A stretch of 64,000 nucleotides of DNA from Metridium senile (taxonomy: Eukaryota > Cnidaria > Anthozoa > Actiniaria > Metridiidae): assembly GCA_949775045.1 (NCBI GenBank), contig OX459098.1, forward strand, positions 13,309,707 through 13,373,706. The letters are read 5' to 3'. This document shows, piece by piece, positions 1-11,490 of the stretch. Numbering within the stretch: the first letter of the stretch is position 1; each line of letters opens with the position of its first letter. A model generated the notes under the pieces. It did no database searches. It was not told where the DNA came from and worked only from the letters and a program-made list of their open reading frames with translations. Position numbers and translations under genes: made by a program.

Positions 1-238
1 TTCATGCTTCTTTTAACACTTCTTTTGGTTTCTGAAACCCTGTGCGTGTTTTATAACTGCACACAGCATGCACATGCATTTTTACTTTATAGCAGACATA
101 CATAAGGCATCACTTCTAAAATGACCGAGTAGAAGTTATCAAATAGGCTGAAGGCACTACAACCATGAAACAAAATCTAAAGAAAAACAATTAGAGATTA
201 CAATGGTGTAATAATCTATTTCACAGGGTTTAGCACCG

Positions 239-833
239 TCATCCACATTTACTCACTGTAAAAACAACTGAGTAGTGGTTACTCAAATAACTGAGTGAAT
301 CGATGCATCCACAGTTACTCACTGCAAAATCGACTGAGTAGTGGTTACTCAAATAACTGGGTAAATCGATGCATCCACAGTTACTCACTGCAAAAACAAC
401 TGAGTAGTGGTTACTCAAATAACTGAGTGGATCGATGCATCCACAGTTACTCACTGCAAAATCGACTGAGTAGTGGTTACTCAAATAACTGGGTAAATCG
501 ATGCATCCACAGTTACTCACTGCAAAAACAACTGAGTAGTGGTTCCTCAAATAACTGAGTGGATCAATGCATCCACAGTTACTCACTGTAAAAACAACTG
601 AGTAGTGGTTGTTTAAATAACTGAGTGAATTGATACATCCACAGTTACTCACTGTAAAAACAACTGAGTAGTGGTTACTCAAATAACTTAGTGGATCGAT
701 ACATCCACAGTTACTCACTGTAAAAACAACTGAGTAGTGGTTGTTTAAATAACTGAGTGAATTGATTAATCACTGTAAAAATGACTGAGCAGTAGTTACT
801 CAAATAACTGGGTACATCGAGTTGGTCAATTCA
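239..833. repeat. 66-bp tandem satellite
   Basis: The landmark atccac recurs at 241, 307, 373, 439, 505, 571, 637 and 703, which gives an exact 66-bp period over about seven to eight units, then decays to about 833. Because 66 is divisible by 3, the minus strand stays open for 159 codons as a 22-residue repeat with SNCGCI and NHYSV cores. I regard this as a by-product rather than a gene. Each unit contains a block almost identical to the terminal inverted repeat of the MITE at 20731-21016. The array lies in an intron or upstream part of the plus-strand gene. Positions 1-238 hold nothing I recognise. Confidence 0.9.
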
Positions 834-932
834 TTCTCATTTACTAATCGTTTGACGAGCGCATTGATGTACTGTATTCTTAACAAGAACAAATGTATGA
901 TCAAGTATGTAAATCAATTGTTTGTTTTCTAG

Positions 933-3900
933 GGATACTACTCTTATGCCAAATATACATGGTTTGTTGTCCATAGTTGCACTGGCCTTCTCTCCTTGTG
1001 CAGAAATGAGGTAAGGTTGCTTACTTTTATTGTGGGAATGGAGAAAGAATATGGAACTGAATTACAAATCCCATCTAGACTAGATACATAGCTATATGTC
1101 ATTTGTAAATGTTAGTACTTTAATAACCCTAGAAAACTGAATAGCGAGACAAGGGGTGAAAGAAAACATGAAGAGAGAAAAGAAGAAAAGAAAGAAGGAG
1201 AAAAAGAAAGAGAAAAAAAAGAAACTTGAGAGAACAGTGAAAAAGAGTTAAGGACAGAAACAATAATAAGAAAGAAAGGAAAAAACATAGAAGAGAAAAC
1301 AAAAATTGACAGGTCAAAATGAAAAACAAATATTTATTTCGTAAAAGTAGATGCTTTATTACCGGCAACCCTCTAGTTAAAAAATTGCCTTTCGAAAAGG
1401 GTCCCAACTGGCAAGGAGACAAACCAGTTGGCTATTTACAAGCATGCATGTTTACAGCGCGACGCACCTTACCGTGGACACCTAATTAAAGTTTTGTACA
1501 AGTTAACCAATCAGAAAGCGAGAATTTGACCTTAATATAAAAGACACGCCGAGTGTCAAACGGTAAACACTTTGAAATGTTCAAAGCGAAGACAAGAGTG
1601 AAGTTGATAAGTGTCTGAAAAACCTTCCAGGATGTTTAATTTGAAAAGTTGACCACTTGGCTATGCTGACAAAATACTGTTAACACAGGAACTTGTAATG
1701 CTTTATTCCCAACCACACCTACTTGGAAGGAAAGTTCAATTGCTGTAAAGCTTGTAACTAATTAGTTTTTATATGCCATGTACAATCCAGGACTGATGCA
1801 CAGAAACAGCAGTACACAGGAGCAGTGGTCGGGTTGGGATTTGATGAGAAAACTAAACAACCACTCCTGCCTGACCATGATATTGAATTGACTTTTGATG
1901 TAGACATTAATCAAGATGATTTGATCAAGGTATAGAACTCCTCACTTATCCATCCCTCCTTCCCTTCATATTCCCATCCCTTCTTTCCCTCCCTTTAGCC
2001 ATCCCTCCTTCCCTCCCTTTATCCATCCCTCCTTCCCTCCCTTTATCCTTCCCTCCCTTTATCCATCCCTCCTTCCCTCCCTTTATCCATCCATCCCTCC
2101 TTCTCTCCCTTTAGCCATCCCTCCTTCCCTCCCTTTAACCATCCATCCCTCCTTACCTCCCTTTAGCCATCCCTCCTTCCCTCCCTTTATCCTTCCCTCC
2201 TTCCCTCCCTTTATCCATCCCTCCTTCCCTCCCTTTATCCATCCCTCCTTCAATCCCTTTATCCATCCCTCCTTCTCTCCCTTTAGCCATCCCTCCTTCC
2301 CTCCCTTTAACCATCCATCCCTCCTTCCCTCCCTTTAGCCATCCCTCCTTCCCTCCCTTTATCCATCCCTCCTTCCCTCCCTTTATCCATCCCTCCTTCC
2401 CTTCATATTCCCATCCCTTCTTTCCCTCCCTTTATCCATCCCTCCTTCCCTCCCTTTATCCTTCCCTCCTGCCCTCCCTTTATCCATCCCTCCATCCCTC
2501 CCTTTATCCATCCCTCCTTCCCTCCCTTTATCCATCCCTCCTGCCCTCCCTTTATCCATCCCTCCATCCCTTCATATTCCCATCCCTTCTTTCCCACCCT
2601 TTATCCATCCCTCCATCCCTTCATATTCCCATCCCTCCTTCCCTCCCTTTAACCATCCATCCCTCCTTCCCTCCCTTTAACCATCCATCCCTCCTTCCCT
2701 CCCTTTAGCCATCCCTCCTTCCCTTCATCTATCTATCCATCTATCCCCTACTCCATCCATCTCTTATCCCATGTTCCACTTTCTCATTCTCTCCAATTTC
2801 TTTCTAATTTCATTCCCCAAGGATTCTCTATCCTCCCATTTCTTTGTACTCTTTATATTCTCCTTTCTTTCTCCAATTCTATACTTGGCCTATTTTTCGT
2901 TTCAGTAATGAAAGGTTTGTTCATTATTTTTAGATCAATGCCCTTAGAATTGGTATTAACCTGGCATTCGGCAGCGAGGGTGTTGCAGCGGAATGGGGTT
3001 CGGCAGCTATCAGTAAGATTCAGCGTTCTTGTAGACAGAACATACTGGGGTACGTATTTACTGAAAATATCTCCAAGTGGCCTCCTTTGATAGAGCAAAT
3101 GCAGTTAAACCATGAAATGCAATCTAAGAAAGTACTAACAAATAGTGACTATTTTGTCACTATCGCTCAACCAGAACATCTTGAGACAAAAGAGTAATAC
3201 AGAAGAAACCTCATTATCCTTTGTTTTATTATTTATTCTGGGGGAATATTAGAGTACAAACACTAAAAGTGTGCAACATAAATACTGCTAAATTATGCAA
3301 ATTCTTTTGTTCCCTATTGTTTAATCAACACTATTTAGTGGTAAATAGTACAAAGTATTGCACACTTTTAGTGTTTGTACTCTAGCAACAATTAGTCACT
3401 AAATAGTGACTATTTGTTAGAATTTACTTGATAGAGTGATGTCATTTAACCCGTGAAATAGATATTAGACTAATACACCTTAGCAGTCTCTAATCCCATT
3501 GTTTTCTTTTGTGTCTATTTGACTATCACACCTTGCCTATTTAATTTTGTTTCACATTTGTCTTCACTCTATTATTTCATGGTTCAACTGCTTTTGCTCT
3601 AACTCCAGTTTCGTGTTATCCTGTGCCGCTTGTACAATTTCACAAAAGGCGCATTTGCTCAGGGATAATCTCGATCCGGAGTAAATGTGTTTTCTTTTGT
3701 TAAGTGATAACATTTTTTCGTGCTTTGCTTGGAATTTGTGACAATATTTTGTCAAATAGAACAGTGGTACTAAAGTAACGTGAAGCTAGAGTATTGTATC
3801 TGCCATTGTGTTCCTGTTTATCTATCAAAAACAGTTAAAAGTGGCCTTGTTCTATTTATATCTCAGTGTCGTTGTGTTCCTATGTATCTACCTCTTTGAT

Positions 3901-6900
3901 TGTCGTCTTTATCTGTTTTTGTTGTCTCTTTTATTTGTCATTGGGGGTGTATATCTGTCTTTGTAGCTGTTTGTCTGTTGTCTGTTTTTTGTTGTTGTTT
4001 TTTTGTCTATATGACTATTTTTCTTTCTGTCTATTTGTCTGTGTGTGCGTCTGTCTATATGTCTCACCGTCTGTCTCTCTTTTTATTTGTCTGTTTACAT
4101 GAGTGTCTGTCTGTCTTTTTAGCTGTTTGTCTGTTGACGGTTGATCTGTTTGTTTGTCTATCTGTCTGTTTGTCTGTCTATATGTCTCACTGTCTGTCTG
4201 TCTGTGTTTCTGTCTATTTTTCTGTGTTGATCTCTTTGTATTTTGTTCTTTATATCTATAGCTATCAGGTGTATATTTGTCTGTCTGTCTGTCTGTGTTT
4301 CTTTCTGTCTATATTTCTGTGTGTATCTCTTGTTTGTATCTTGTTCTTTATATCTATAGTTATCAGGTGTATATTTGTTCGTCTCACATTTGATCCGTTG
4401 AAGTCCTTTAATTACTTTAATTGCTTTACTCCGCGACGATCATATACTCATACACAATTTGATCCTTTTTCATTTAGTTTGGTGTTAAAACGTCGTGAGG
4501 AGAGAAAACCAGTTTCATTCCCCAAACAACTCCAATGGAACCAGGTATAATATTCTTCTAGACCTCTATCTCAACCTCGTTATCGGCATACCAATTATTA
4601 TTACTTTTATCGTCATAACTATTATTTTCCTCGTCATTATTATCATCATCATCATCATAATATGTCATCATAATAGTATCTAGCCATCATCATTATCATC
4701 GTCATTATCATCATCATCATCATATGTCATCATAATAGTATCTAGCCATCATCATTATCATCAAAATCTAGTCTTCATTATCATCGTCATCATCATCAGT
4801 TATATATCATCACCATATCATCACTATTATCACACATCGACATCTAGCTTCGTTATCACCATCATTGTAGAGTCAACCCAGACGATTTGACGTGACATTC
4901 AGTTTAATGATCAGTAAATTCCTATAATATAATATACAACAAATACAGCTTAAATATCGATAGACAAATTACAAATCGTGAACGGAAATATACAGAAATT
5001 GACAACTTACGAGTGGGTTTGTGCATCTAAACTTGCTAGCCGGGGACCTTGACAACACTGATTCGAAACAACTAACTTACAACGAAAAACTAAGCGAATT
5101 TACATAAGTATGTGACGAAACAATAGACCTTACAAAAGCAACTTCTCTGGAATGACAATGATAGAAAACAGAACAAAGACGAAAATACTTAATTGTTGAG
5201 TAAGTCTCAACAATCATCATAATCATTATACATCATCAAAATCCAGTCGTTATTATCATCATCGTATCATCACATCATTATCATCGACATCTCGCTTCGT
5301 TATCACCATCATCATCATCATTATATATCATCATCATTTCATCACATCGTCATTATCATTACATATCATCAACATCTCGCATCATTATCATCATCATCAT
5401 CATCACCATCATCATCATCATTATATACAGCATCATTTCATCACATCGTCATTATCATTACATATCATCGCTTCGTTATCACCATCATCATCATCATTAT
5501 ATATCATCATCATTTCATCACATCGTCATTATCATTATCACATATCTACATCTAGTCGTTGTCATCATTATCATCATCATAGCATCATCAATGTGAACGT
5601 TAGAAAGTTTGTTATTATGACCTTCTATTTATAAACACTTATTGTCGCAACTTAAGCAATTAGCATCAAGCCAAGACCGAAATGAACGTACGCGAAAAGA
5701 TATTTTTTTTATTATTAGTTATTCAGAAAACAAGTCTAATAGACCTAATCGGCTAACGCGTTGTTGTGTGCACGTTTCCACCCAATTCAAAAACTTTGTG
5801 AATAAAAACTTTTGTTCCAAATATTTTGGACATGTGACATTAAAATACATTAAGACAAAGAATCTTATTCCCAAAAGATTTGAATTGGGTGGAAACGTAC
5901 ATAGCAACGCGTTAGCTGATTAGGTCTATTTCAATACATTACCAGCACAAGACCAGCATTCATTTCGGTCTTGGCTTGATGCTTGTGTACTTTAGTTGCG
6001 ACAACGTTTTCTGAATTAGGTGTATTACATTTAACCAATACATCAAATCGAAATATGGCGGCCAATTTGAACAACAATTCTTCTTGACTGCCCAGCCTCG
6101 CATACATGTGAAAACTCTATTGTTTTCCAACGTGAACACGAGGCTAGACAGTCAAGAACAATAAGAGTACGCCATATTTCGATTCGGTCTATATTACCAT
6201 CGACCTGTGTGTCTTGCAGGTTCACCCTCGTGATATCCTCAACCCAAGAGAAGAAGACATCAAGGACGAGATACCTGAATTATATCAGTTACATAATGGT
6301 ATAGCTATCAGTGGTATGTCGGTTGAGGACGATACGCCTGCCATGATAATAGAAAAACGAGAGAAAAACCAGAGATTACATGAACTAGCTGGAAGGTAAG
6401 GGGTTTACTCGTACCATTGTTGATGATGATGATGACGACGACGACGACGACGACGATGACGATGACGATGAAAATAATTATGATGACGAAGACAATGGCG
6501 TTAAAAATACTGTCAGGCTAGAATGTGCTTCTTTTGAGGAGCGCCAATGTACAACTTTTTCAGATTTATAAAATGGAGTTTCGAAATTCGGAGCCCCTTC
6601 TGACGTAATAGGGTTTTCCGATTTACCGGCACAAAGGCAGATTTTGCACTAATAGTGCCAGATGATAGTACCAGTGTTACTTTGTCATTATTTCTGCAAT
6701 ATTGCTTTATCTTTTATTCTTACTCAGAACTGATGTAATATTTTGAACGCATGCAACTCCTAGAAATTCTAATAACGGTAAACATGTATGCTAATTAGTA
6801 TCTGGTACTATTAGTACCAACGTCGCTAAATCGGAAAACCCTAATGTAAAATATAATATGTAAAATATTCGGAATGCCAATAAAGCGCCTCACTTTTAAT

Positions 6901-9900
6901 AACTATTTGAAGTGGATTTAAGTTTGATTTTATGACAATTTGACGGGGAAGAATTTTTTTCCGTAGTCGGAGTAGAGAGTATTTTTGTCATTTTGGAATA
7001 ACGCAAATTAGTTTGGAAGGCGTTGATGATGATTATGATGATGAAAACAATGACTATGGTGACAATCAAAATAGTAGGGCATTTTGGAAATATATATCAT
7101 AATATAATCACCTATTTCAAAAATTGTTGTCGCAAACAAAGCCACAGTCCACACTCTGAAGCCTCCAAAGGATGTCGGTATTTCTTCTCTTGTTATCGAT
7201 TTATTCATAGTATATTTTGGTTGTACGTGTTTGTTTTATATGACCATAACAAGTTGTTGTTGTGATAGATATAAATACAAATATTTATTTAAACAACGTG
7301 CAATAAATCACAAATTAAGTCCATGTAACCGACATCCTTTGCAGGCTTTAGAGTGTGGACTGTAGCTCCGGCTGCGACAACGATTATTGAAATAGGTGTA
7401 TATCATAGTTCCTTCCTTCCATCTGTAGATCATCAGAGCCTTTCCAAGAAACAGTGGTCTGTGATCTTTGTCAAGTACGATGTCGACACCCACGTGGTGT
7501 GTCACTGCATATCGCTAGTCGTTGTCACAAAGACGAGGAGGGTATTCTATACGATATGTAATCTTTTTCACTATCATCACGATAGAATTCCAGGAAAGCA
7601 TCACAATAGAATTCCAGGAAAGCATCACGATGGAATTTCATGAAAGGATCACGATAGAATTCCAGGAAAGCATCACGATGGAATTCCAGGAAAGTACCTT
7701 CTTTTTAAGAAACTCACTATAAATGGTACCTTGGTTGACATGCATTTCAAGGGGTAGGGATTGAGTAAGATATCATTCTCTCCTTCCCAGTCCTTACCGA
7801 CACATTAGTAAAGCGCTGTGACGTTGTCTATGGAGATTGCAAGGCACGCCGATCAACTGCCATGTTCATGAATAAATCGTCTGCCTGTGACGCACGTATT
7901 TGAGGTCCACAATATAGATAATTATATTTTCCAGAAAGCAGGGTTTTATACAGATGCTTGACCCTTTTTGTAACAACAGCATTGCATTTCTACCTGTCTT
8001 TCGATATAAATGTACTTTTTGTAGACAAAGTGAAAAGATAACCTCCACAGACAACTTTAGTTACACTGTATCAAGTTATCACAGTCCTGAAGCAGTATAT
8101 ATGACATCGGTTATGAGAGCTAATTGGAGTGCAAGCAATATATCCGTGAAATACAAATTCCTAAATGGTACAAAACTAGTACCACATTAGAGTAGTTTCA
8201 TATAAGCCGGTTCTTGTATGCTAATGTGTTTCTTATATGAGAATGAGGTCGTTGACAAGCAATATGACAAATTCACGTGCATACGTTTTTACAATAGAAA
8301 GGTTTTTTTTTTTTTAAAGAAAAGTAACAACATAATTTTTACTAGGATCTATTAGCGATGCATTTTGTATTTATTTCTAAACTTATTGATTGATTTTCTA
8401 AGAAAGACTGTAAATGTAACAACGTATGCACGTGAATTCGTTATATGTCAACGACCTCAATAGCATATAACAAGTACATTAGCATACAAGAAGCGGCTTA
8501 TGTGAAACTACTCTAATAAACAATAGAAATAAATAAAATAATGAATAAAACTATACCCCTAATGTTGCACGGATATATTATTTGCACTCTATCAGAAATT
8601 TAGAATTATAAATACATTATACAAAGAAATTTTATATCAAAAATATTAACATACTTGGGCAAACTTCTCTAGTGGAAGGGATAGAGTTCTTGATGATGTA
8701 AATCAAGAACAACCGATTATTGCAAACACTGTTATTAACTAGTTATTGTACATGAGATCTCGATAAATATTCCCTTACAAAAACTGACGATATCATATTA
8801 ATCTGGCATCTACCTTCGGCTTCGATGAGAGTTTTGTCATTTTTGGTCTGTCCATCATCTCATGGGGCGTGGCTTACGTGAACTCGACCGGTCATTGGTT
8901 GTTTTGATACAAGCTCTGCCCTATAAGCACGCTATTCTACAATCTCGGCTTCAAGGTATTATAACGACGTTTCAATGTAAAAGCATCTTCGTGTATGTCA
9001 AATATTTTTATTTTCCACAAATCGAAAAATGATCTGACTTGGAGCTCTGCAATCGAATTGTGGAATTCTAATGTTGATTGTAACAATCTAGAAGCTTGTT
9101 TCCATGTTAAATTCGTTTTAAGTTTTGCACCCTCCAGTAGGCTGTCTACTTCATTGATGTAGCACGTATTGGTGAAATAGATAGTTGTAATAAGTAATAG
9201 CAGTGATGGGAACGTCACCCGTTTGCATGGCATGTAAAATTACGTTGCCCGTTACCTTATGACACTAGCGTGTCTTGCGTGACAGTTATGCCTTGACATG
9301 TGGCACTTTGACATTCAGCGTCTGTTATTTCGCTTTCACTTTGTCGAGGCTGTTTCGTATTGTACAATCTATTTCGCCAGTGCAAGCTTGTTAGATTAAT
9401 ACATTTGTTGCTGTTATAATAAAAATCAATCACTTTAAACATGTACTTTTCTCGTCTCTATAAGTCTTTTAATGTGTATACCCATTATAGCTATTACAGT
9501 GTAGATACTCCAACCAGGTCCACTTGAATGATATGAATTGATAATTAACCAATCATATTGCAGCAGATCCTGATCAGTGAGAGAACACTATGATTTGATT
9601 GCCTAATGATTGACCGAGTTTTATACCTTGTCAAAATACTACCCTCTTCGACACCGCACGAGTTTTCGAGCAAATCGCATGCGAAAAGCCACAGGAATCC
9701 CATCCGCGCTCATTTAAACAAATGCACCACAGGAAGCCCGCACGCACGCTCAAAGAATAACAAAAAACTTTTGATTAGTTCAATTCGCTTTTATCACGGG
9801 CCGCCATATTGGTTGAAGCAATAGGTTTTGAATCCTTTGGGTCCCCTGGACCTCGCTTTCATGCGTTTCAGAACGTTCCAAACAAAGGTTTTCGCTCTCA

Positions 9901-10898
9901 TGGGAATAAACATGGCCGTTGTTGTGATAAAGGCCCATATTGCGCGCGTGGTGCGCACTCGCTAAAAAATTATTTTATTCGCTTTAAAAAAATCCTCCGA
10001 TCGAATAGTGCCTGTACTCAGTCTACTTTGTTTTGTACACTCGTTTTTTGAGACTCTAATCATAAGAATGGAATCATTTCCCTCTATAAACTATGCCATA
10101 AACATTAAAAGTAGTTTTTCTTACAGTTTTCAAATCTTTGAAGAAACTGCTACAACGTCCGCCATATTGAATTTTCACGCAGTGAAAAATACAAAACTAA
10201 TCAAAAATTTGCTGCGCTTTATACAAAATATAAATATGTGAATTGTTGCATATTATCAAAATAAACTTAATTTTAAGTGTGCCTGGCAATTTTTAGAAGG
10301 CATTTATTTGTTGTTGTGGTATTTTTATGTGATTTTTCAAACTCTCACAACACTGGAACACCATACTTGAGAAAACAGATCTTCTCTATCAGGTGAGAAG
10401 AAGGTATTTTTACCTGAACTACATTGGTTGAAACTAATTATAGAGAACAACAATGATGATGATGAACAAGAAGAATTTTATTGAATTTCAATATATTTTC
10501 AAGGCAAGAAATCGAGGGATCAAAAGTATCCTATTTGATTCTTGGTCTACCTGTGGTTAGAACTATAATATATCTTTTAAACTAGTCTTGTGATGATATC
10601 CCAATTACTATTTTTCATATAGACAACACAACGATAATAACGAGTTTATTATTTTTATTTGCATATTTCAAAAGTCAATTGCTGACATTTACAAGGGAGA
10701 AAGATGGCAGAATATTTCTTACAACTGCGATTTTTATGTGATAATAAGAATTCAATGACTTTAATTTCACATATTTATATCAACTACTTCTATATATCCA
10801 TTCAACTTTGAACTAAATTTCTTTACCCTTTGCCTTGCAGCAAGATGCCGACGGAGACGAAGAAGAATTCAATCATTTCAAGTTGCTTTACAGCCTGA
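933..10898 (+). CDS. TDRD9: 3' exons of a probable TDRD9/spindle-E-like helicase gene (partial)
   Basis: Exons with consensus splice sites and compatible phase are 933-1010, 1791-1929 and 2934-3049 (or 3053). Two further likely exons are 6220-6395 and 10841-10898, the last ending in TGA. Exons 1-3 join to a continuous peptide containing [31 protein letters not shown] and [13 protein letters not shown]. From memory this order resembles the conserved C-terminal part of TDRD9/spindle-E, a DExH-box and Tudor RNA helicase of the cytoplasmic piRNA pathway. The helicase and Tudor domains would lie off the left edge. The exon at 6220 reads [20 protein letters not shown]. It is in frame only if the preceding donor is at 3053, not at the better-looking gtacgt at 3050, or if an exon is missed between them. 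The terminal exon fits the phase and has a strong pyrimidine-rich acceptor, but its 18 residues are not recognisable. MITEs crowd the introns. The family call is tentative; the coding nature of the first three exons is firmer. Confidence 0.58.
1145..1310. repeat. purine-rich AAAGA tract
   Basis: Low-complexity A/G-rich sequence in the intron between exons 933-1010 and 1791-1929 of the plus-strand gene. Its complement gives a spurious leucine/phenylalanine-rich reading frame. The rest of this intron (about 1311-1790) shows nothing I can identify. Confidence 0.8.
1942..2745. repeat. 24-bp pyrimidine-rich minisatellite
   Basis: About 800 bp of imperfect tandem copies of a unit near ccatccctccttccctccct plus ttat, with 20- and 28-bp variants and interspersed ttcatattcccatccc blocks. 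It sits just downstream of the exon ending at 1929 and is almost entirely C/T on the plus strand, so it could form triplex DNA. The minus-strand reading frame of KGGKEGWI repeats is a shadow. Confidence 0.9.
3091..3601. mobile_element. palindromic MITE carrying a nested MITE
   Basis: The outer inverted repeat runs from tagagcaaatgcagtt at 3091 to its near-complement cttttgctcta ending at 3601. Inside lies a second palindrome (about 3130-3428) with arms containing actaacaaatagtgac and gagtacaaacactaaaag. A related fragment of the inner element is at 62700-62840. The element begins about 40 bp after the donor of the exon 2934-3049. Confidence 0.75.
3940..4370. repeat. GTCT-rich microsatellite tract
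   Basis: Degenerate gtctgtctat-type repeats with two nearly identical blocks containing tatctatagctatcaggtgt (about 4251 and 4350). The cysteine/valine/serine-rich reading frames here are low-complexity artefacts. Confidence 0.85.
4426..4470 (+). repeat. fragment resembling the tail of the tRNA-derived SINE
   Basis: The segment ctccgcgacgatcata followed by actcatacacaa matches, with small changes, the conserved tail after each tRNA-like block at 33786-34801. No tRNA head is visible here, so it would be a truncated copy. Confidence 0.45.
4600..5595. repeat. CAT/ATC trinucleotide microsatellite with a unique island
   Basis: Long degenerate (CAT)n arrays at about 4600-4865 and 5210-5595, with larger repeated blocks such as tatatatcatcatcatttc. 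Positions about 4866-5209 are non-repetitive and show no exon or terminal repeats that I can identify. Confidence 0.85.
5643..6003. mobile_element. palindromic MITE
   Basis: Arms start at tgtcgcaacttaagcaat (5643) and end at tagttgcgaca (6003). Both carry the shared block catcaagccaagaccgaaat or its complement. An inner pair, caattcaaa-containing and tttgaattgggtggaaacg, extends the pairing nearly to the centre. No transposase. The right side continues into ctgaattaggtgta, the end motif of other MITEs in this window, so the left end may be truncated. Confidence 0.8.
6046..6184. mobile_element. short palindromic MITE next to a splice acceptor
   Basis: Arms aatcgaaatatggcg and cgccatatttcgatt enclose paired blocks cttgactgcccagcctcg and cgaggctagacagtcaag. 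The element ends about 35 bp upstream of the likely acceptor at 6219, so it occupies the usual branch-point zone of the exon at 6220-6395. Confidence 0.75.
6420..6500. repeat. GAT/GAC microsatellite
   Basis: Tandem gatgatgat, then gacgacgac and gatgacgat, shortly after the donor at 6396. Confidence 0.85.
6609..6843. mobile_element. palindromic MITE with TAGGGTTTTCCGATTTA ends
   Basis: Perfect terminal inverted repeats tagggttttccgattta and taaatcggaaaacccta, with weaker inner pairing (gatagtacc with ggtactatt). Ends in TA on both sides, consistent with TA target duplication. No coding capacity. Confidence 0.8.
7109..7400. mobile_element. palindromic MITE, CACCTATTTCAAAAAT family
   Basis: Ends cacctatttcaaaaattg and aataggtgta. 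Inner arms carry gttgtcgcaaacaaagc, the cacactctgaagcct block and aaaggatgtcgg, or their complements. Four more members lie in intron 2 of the SLC22 genes (17063, 27310, 40168, 58261). Confidence 0.85.
7575..7695. repeat. 24-bp minisatellite
   Basis: Five copies of a 24-bp unit starting atcacgatagaattcc and ending aggaaagc, with few substitutions. Positions 7696-8186 show no feature I can support. Confidence 0.9.
8187..8516. mobile_element. palindromic MITE, TTAGAGTAGTTTC ends
   Basis: Begins ttagagtagtttcatata and ends gaaactactctaa. Inner arms pair tgaggtcgttgacaag with gtcaacgacctca and cacgtgcatacg with cgtatgcacgtg. The ends suggest a TA or TTA target duplication. No coding capacity. 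Confidence 0.8.
8937..9233 (-). CDS. hypothetical small protein with signal-peptide-like N-terminus
   Basis: A 98-codon ATG-to-stop frame on the minus strand. Residues 1-25 are a basic start (MPCKR) followed by a hydrophobic stretch with [10 protein letters not shown], as expected for a signal peptide or membrane anchor. The rest is charged and amphipathic ([24 protein letters not shown]). I recognise no domain. It could be a real small exon, a transposon relic or chance, and no splice or promoter evidence separates these. The frame lies inside the last intron of the plus-strand gene, antisense to it. Confidence 0.2.
   Translation of the reverse strand: MPCKRVTFPSLLLLITTIYFTNTCYINEVDSLLEGAKLKTNLTWKQASRLLQSTLEFHNSIAELQVRSFFDLWKIKIFDIHEDAFTLKRRYNTLKPRL
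9600..10260. other. GC-richer unexplained intronic block
   Basis: This stretch has more CpG and fewer simple repeats than its surroundings, with short open frames on the plus strand (9606-9824, 9809-10051, 10008-10241) and none recognisable. The words cgccatatt and gccatattg occur at its two ends. It may be an old repeat or a regulatory segment. Flanking 9234-9600 and 10260-10840 also show nothing I can support. Confidence 0.3.
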
Positions 10899-10915
10899 TT
10901 CAGTGAAGAACTTGA

Positions 10916-10990
10916 AACAGGCTGTAAAGAAACTTGTCAGAAAGCGATTAGAAAGCAAGTGCTTTCTGACAAGTGTCTTTACAGCTTGTT
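10916..10990. repeat. perfect-stem inverted repeat
   Basis: Two arms of about 30 bp (10916-10945 and 10961-10990) pair through aaacttgtcagaaagc and gctttctgacaagt, with a loop of about 15 bp. It lies just downstream of the proposed TGA at 10896-10898 of the plus-strand gene. A diverged single-arm copy occurs at 11585-11640. Confidence 0.75.
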
Positions 10991-11085
10991 TGCAGAAACA
11001 AGACAAGAAACCAATGAATTTTACGTCACAAAACGAATTACACATCGCGCCGTTAATTTCTGTGTCACACAATCTCATTACGTTT

Positions 11086-11356
11086 GTGACGTAACGACCA
11101 ATTAACTATTTAAAACGTTGCGTCACGACTAATTAACCACTTTAATCGTTGCGTCACGACTAATTAACCACTTTAATCGTTGCGTCACGACCAATTAACC
11201 ACTTTAATCGTTGCGTCACGACCAATTAACCACTTTAATCGTTGCGTCACGACCATTTAACCACTTTAATCGTTGCGTCACGACTAATTAACCACTTTAA
11301 TCGTTGCGTCACGACCAATTAACCACTTTAATCGTTGCGTCACGACTAATTAACCA
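11086..11356. repeat. 31-bp tandem satellite
   Basis: The word gttgcgtcacga recurs at 11117, 11148, 11179, 11210, 11241, 11272, 11303 and 11334, an exact 31-bp period with almost no divergence. Units alternate between two variants, gactaattaacc and gaccaattaacc. Near-identity suggests recent amplification. Confidence 0.92.
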
Positions 11357-11490
11357 ATTATACAACAACGTCATAAAGGTATTATCTCTAATTACCTGGG
11401 TAATTGAATCAGTTCACTTAAGTTAGTGTTAGACGATAGACGTATCTCAAAGAAGCTAGTGTGAAAAAAGAAAATTGACAGAATCTTATA

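Noticed and set aside
239..718. 159-codon minus-strand frame of a 22-residue repeat as a repeat protein gene
   Set aside because: It follows from a 66-bp satellite whose length is divisible by three. The units drift without codon-position bias that I can see, and the ends have no gene structure.
239..833. CRISPR-like array
   Set aside because: Contiguous tandem units with no distinct spacers, in a eukaryotic intron-bearing context.
3866..4683. Cysteine- and valine-rich plus-strand frames as membrane proteins
   Set aside because: Low-complexity GTCT and CAT microsatellite reading; both are simple repeats.
11086..11356. 31-bp array as a CRISPR
   Set aside because: Head-to-tail units without spacers; a satellite.
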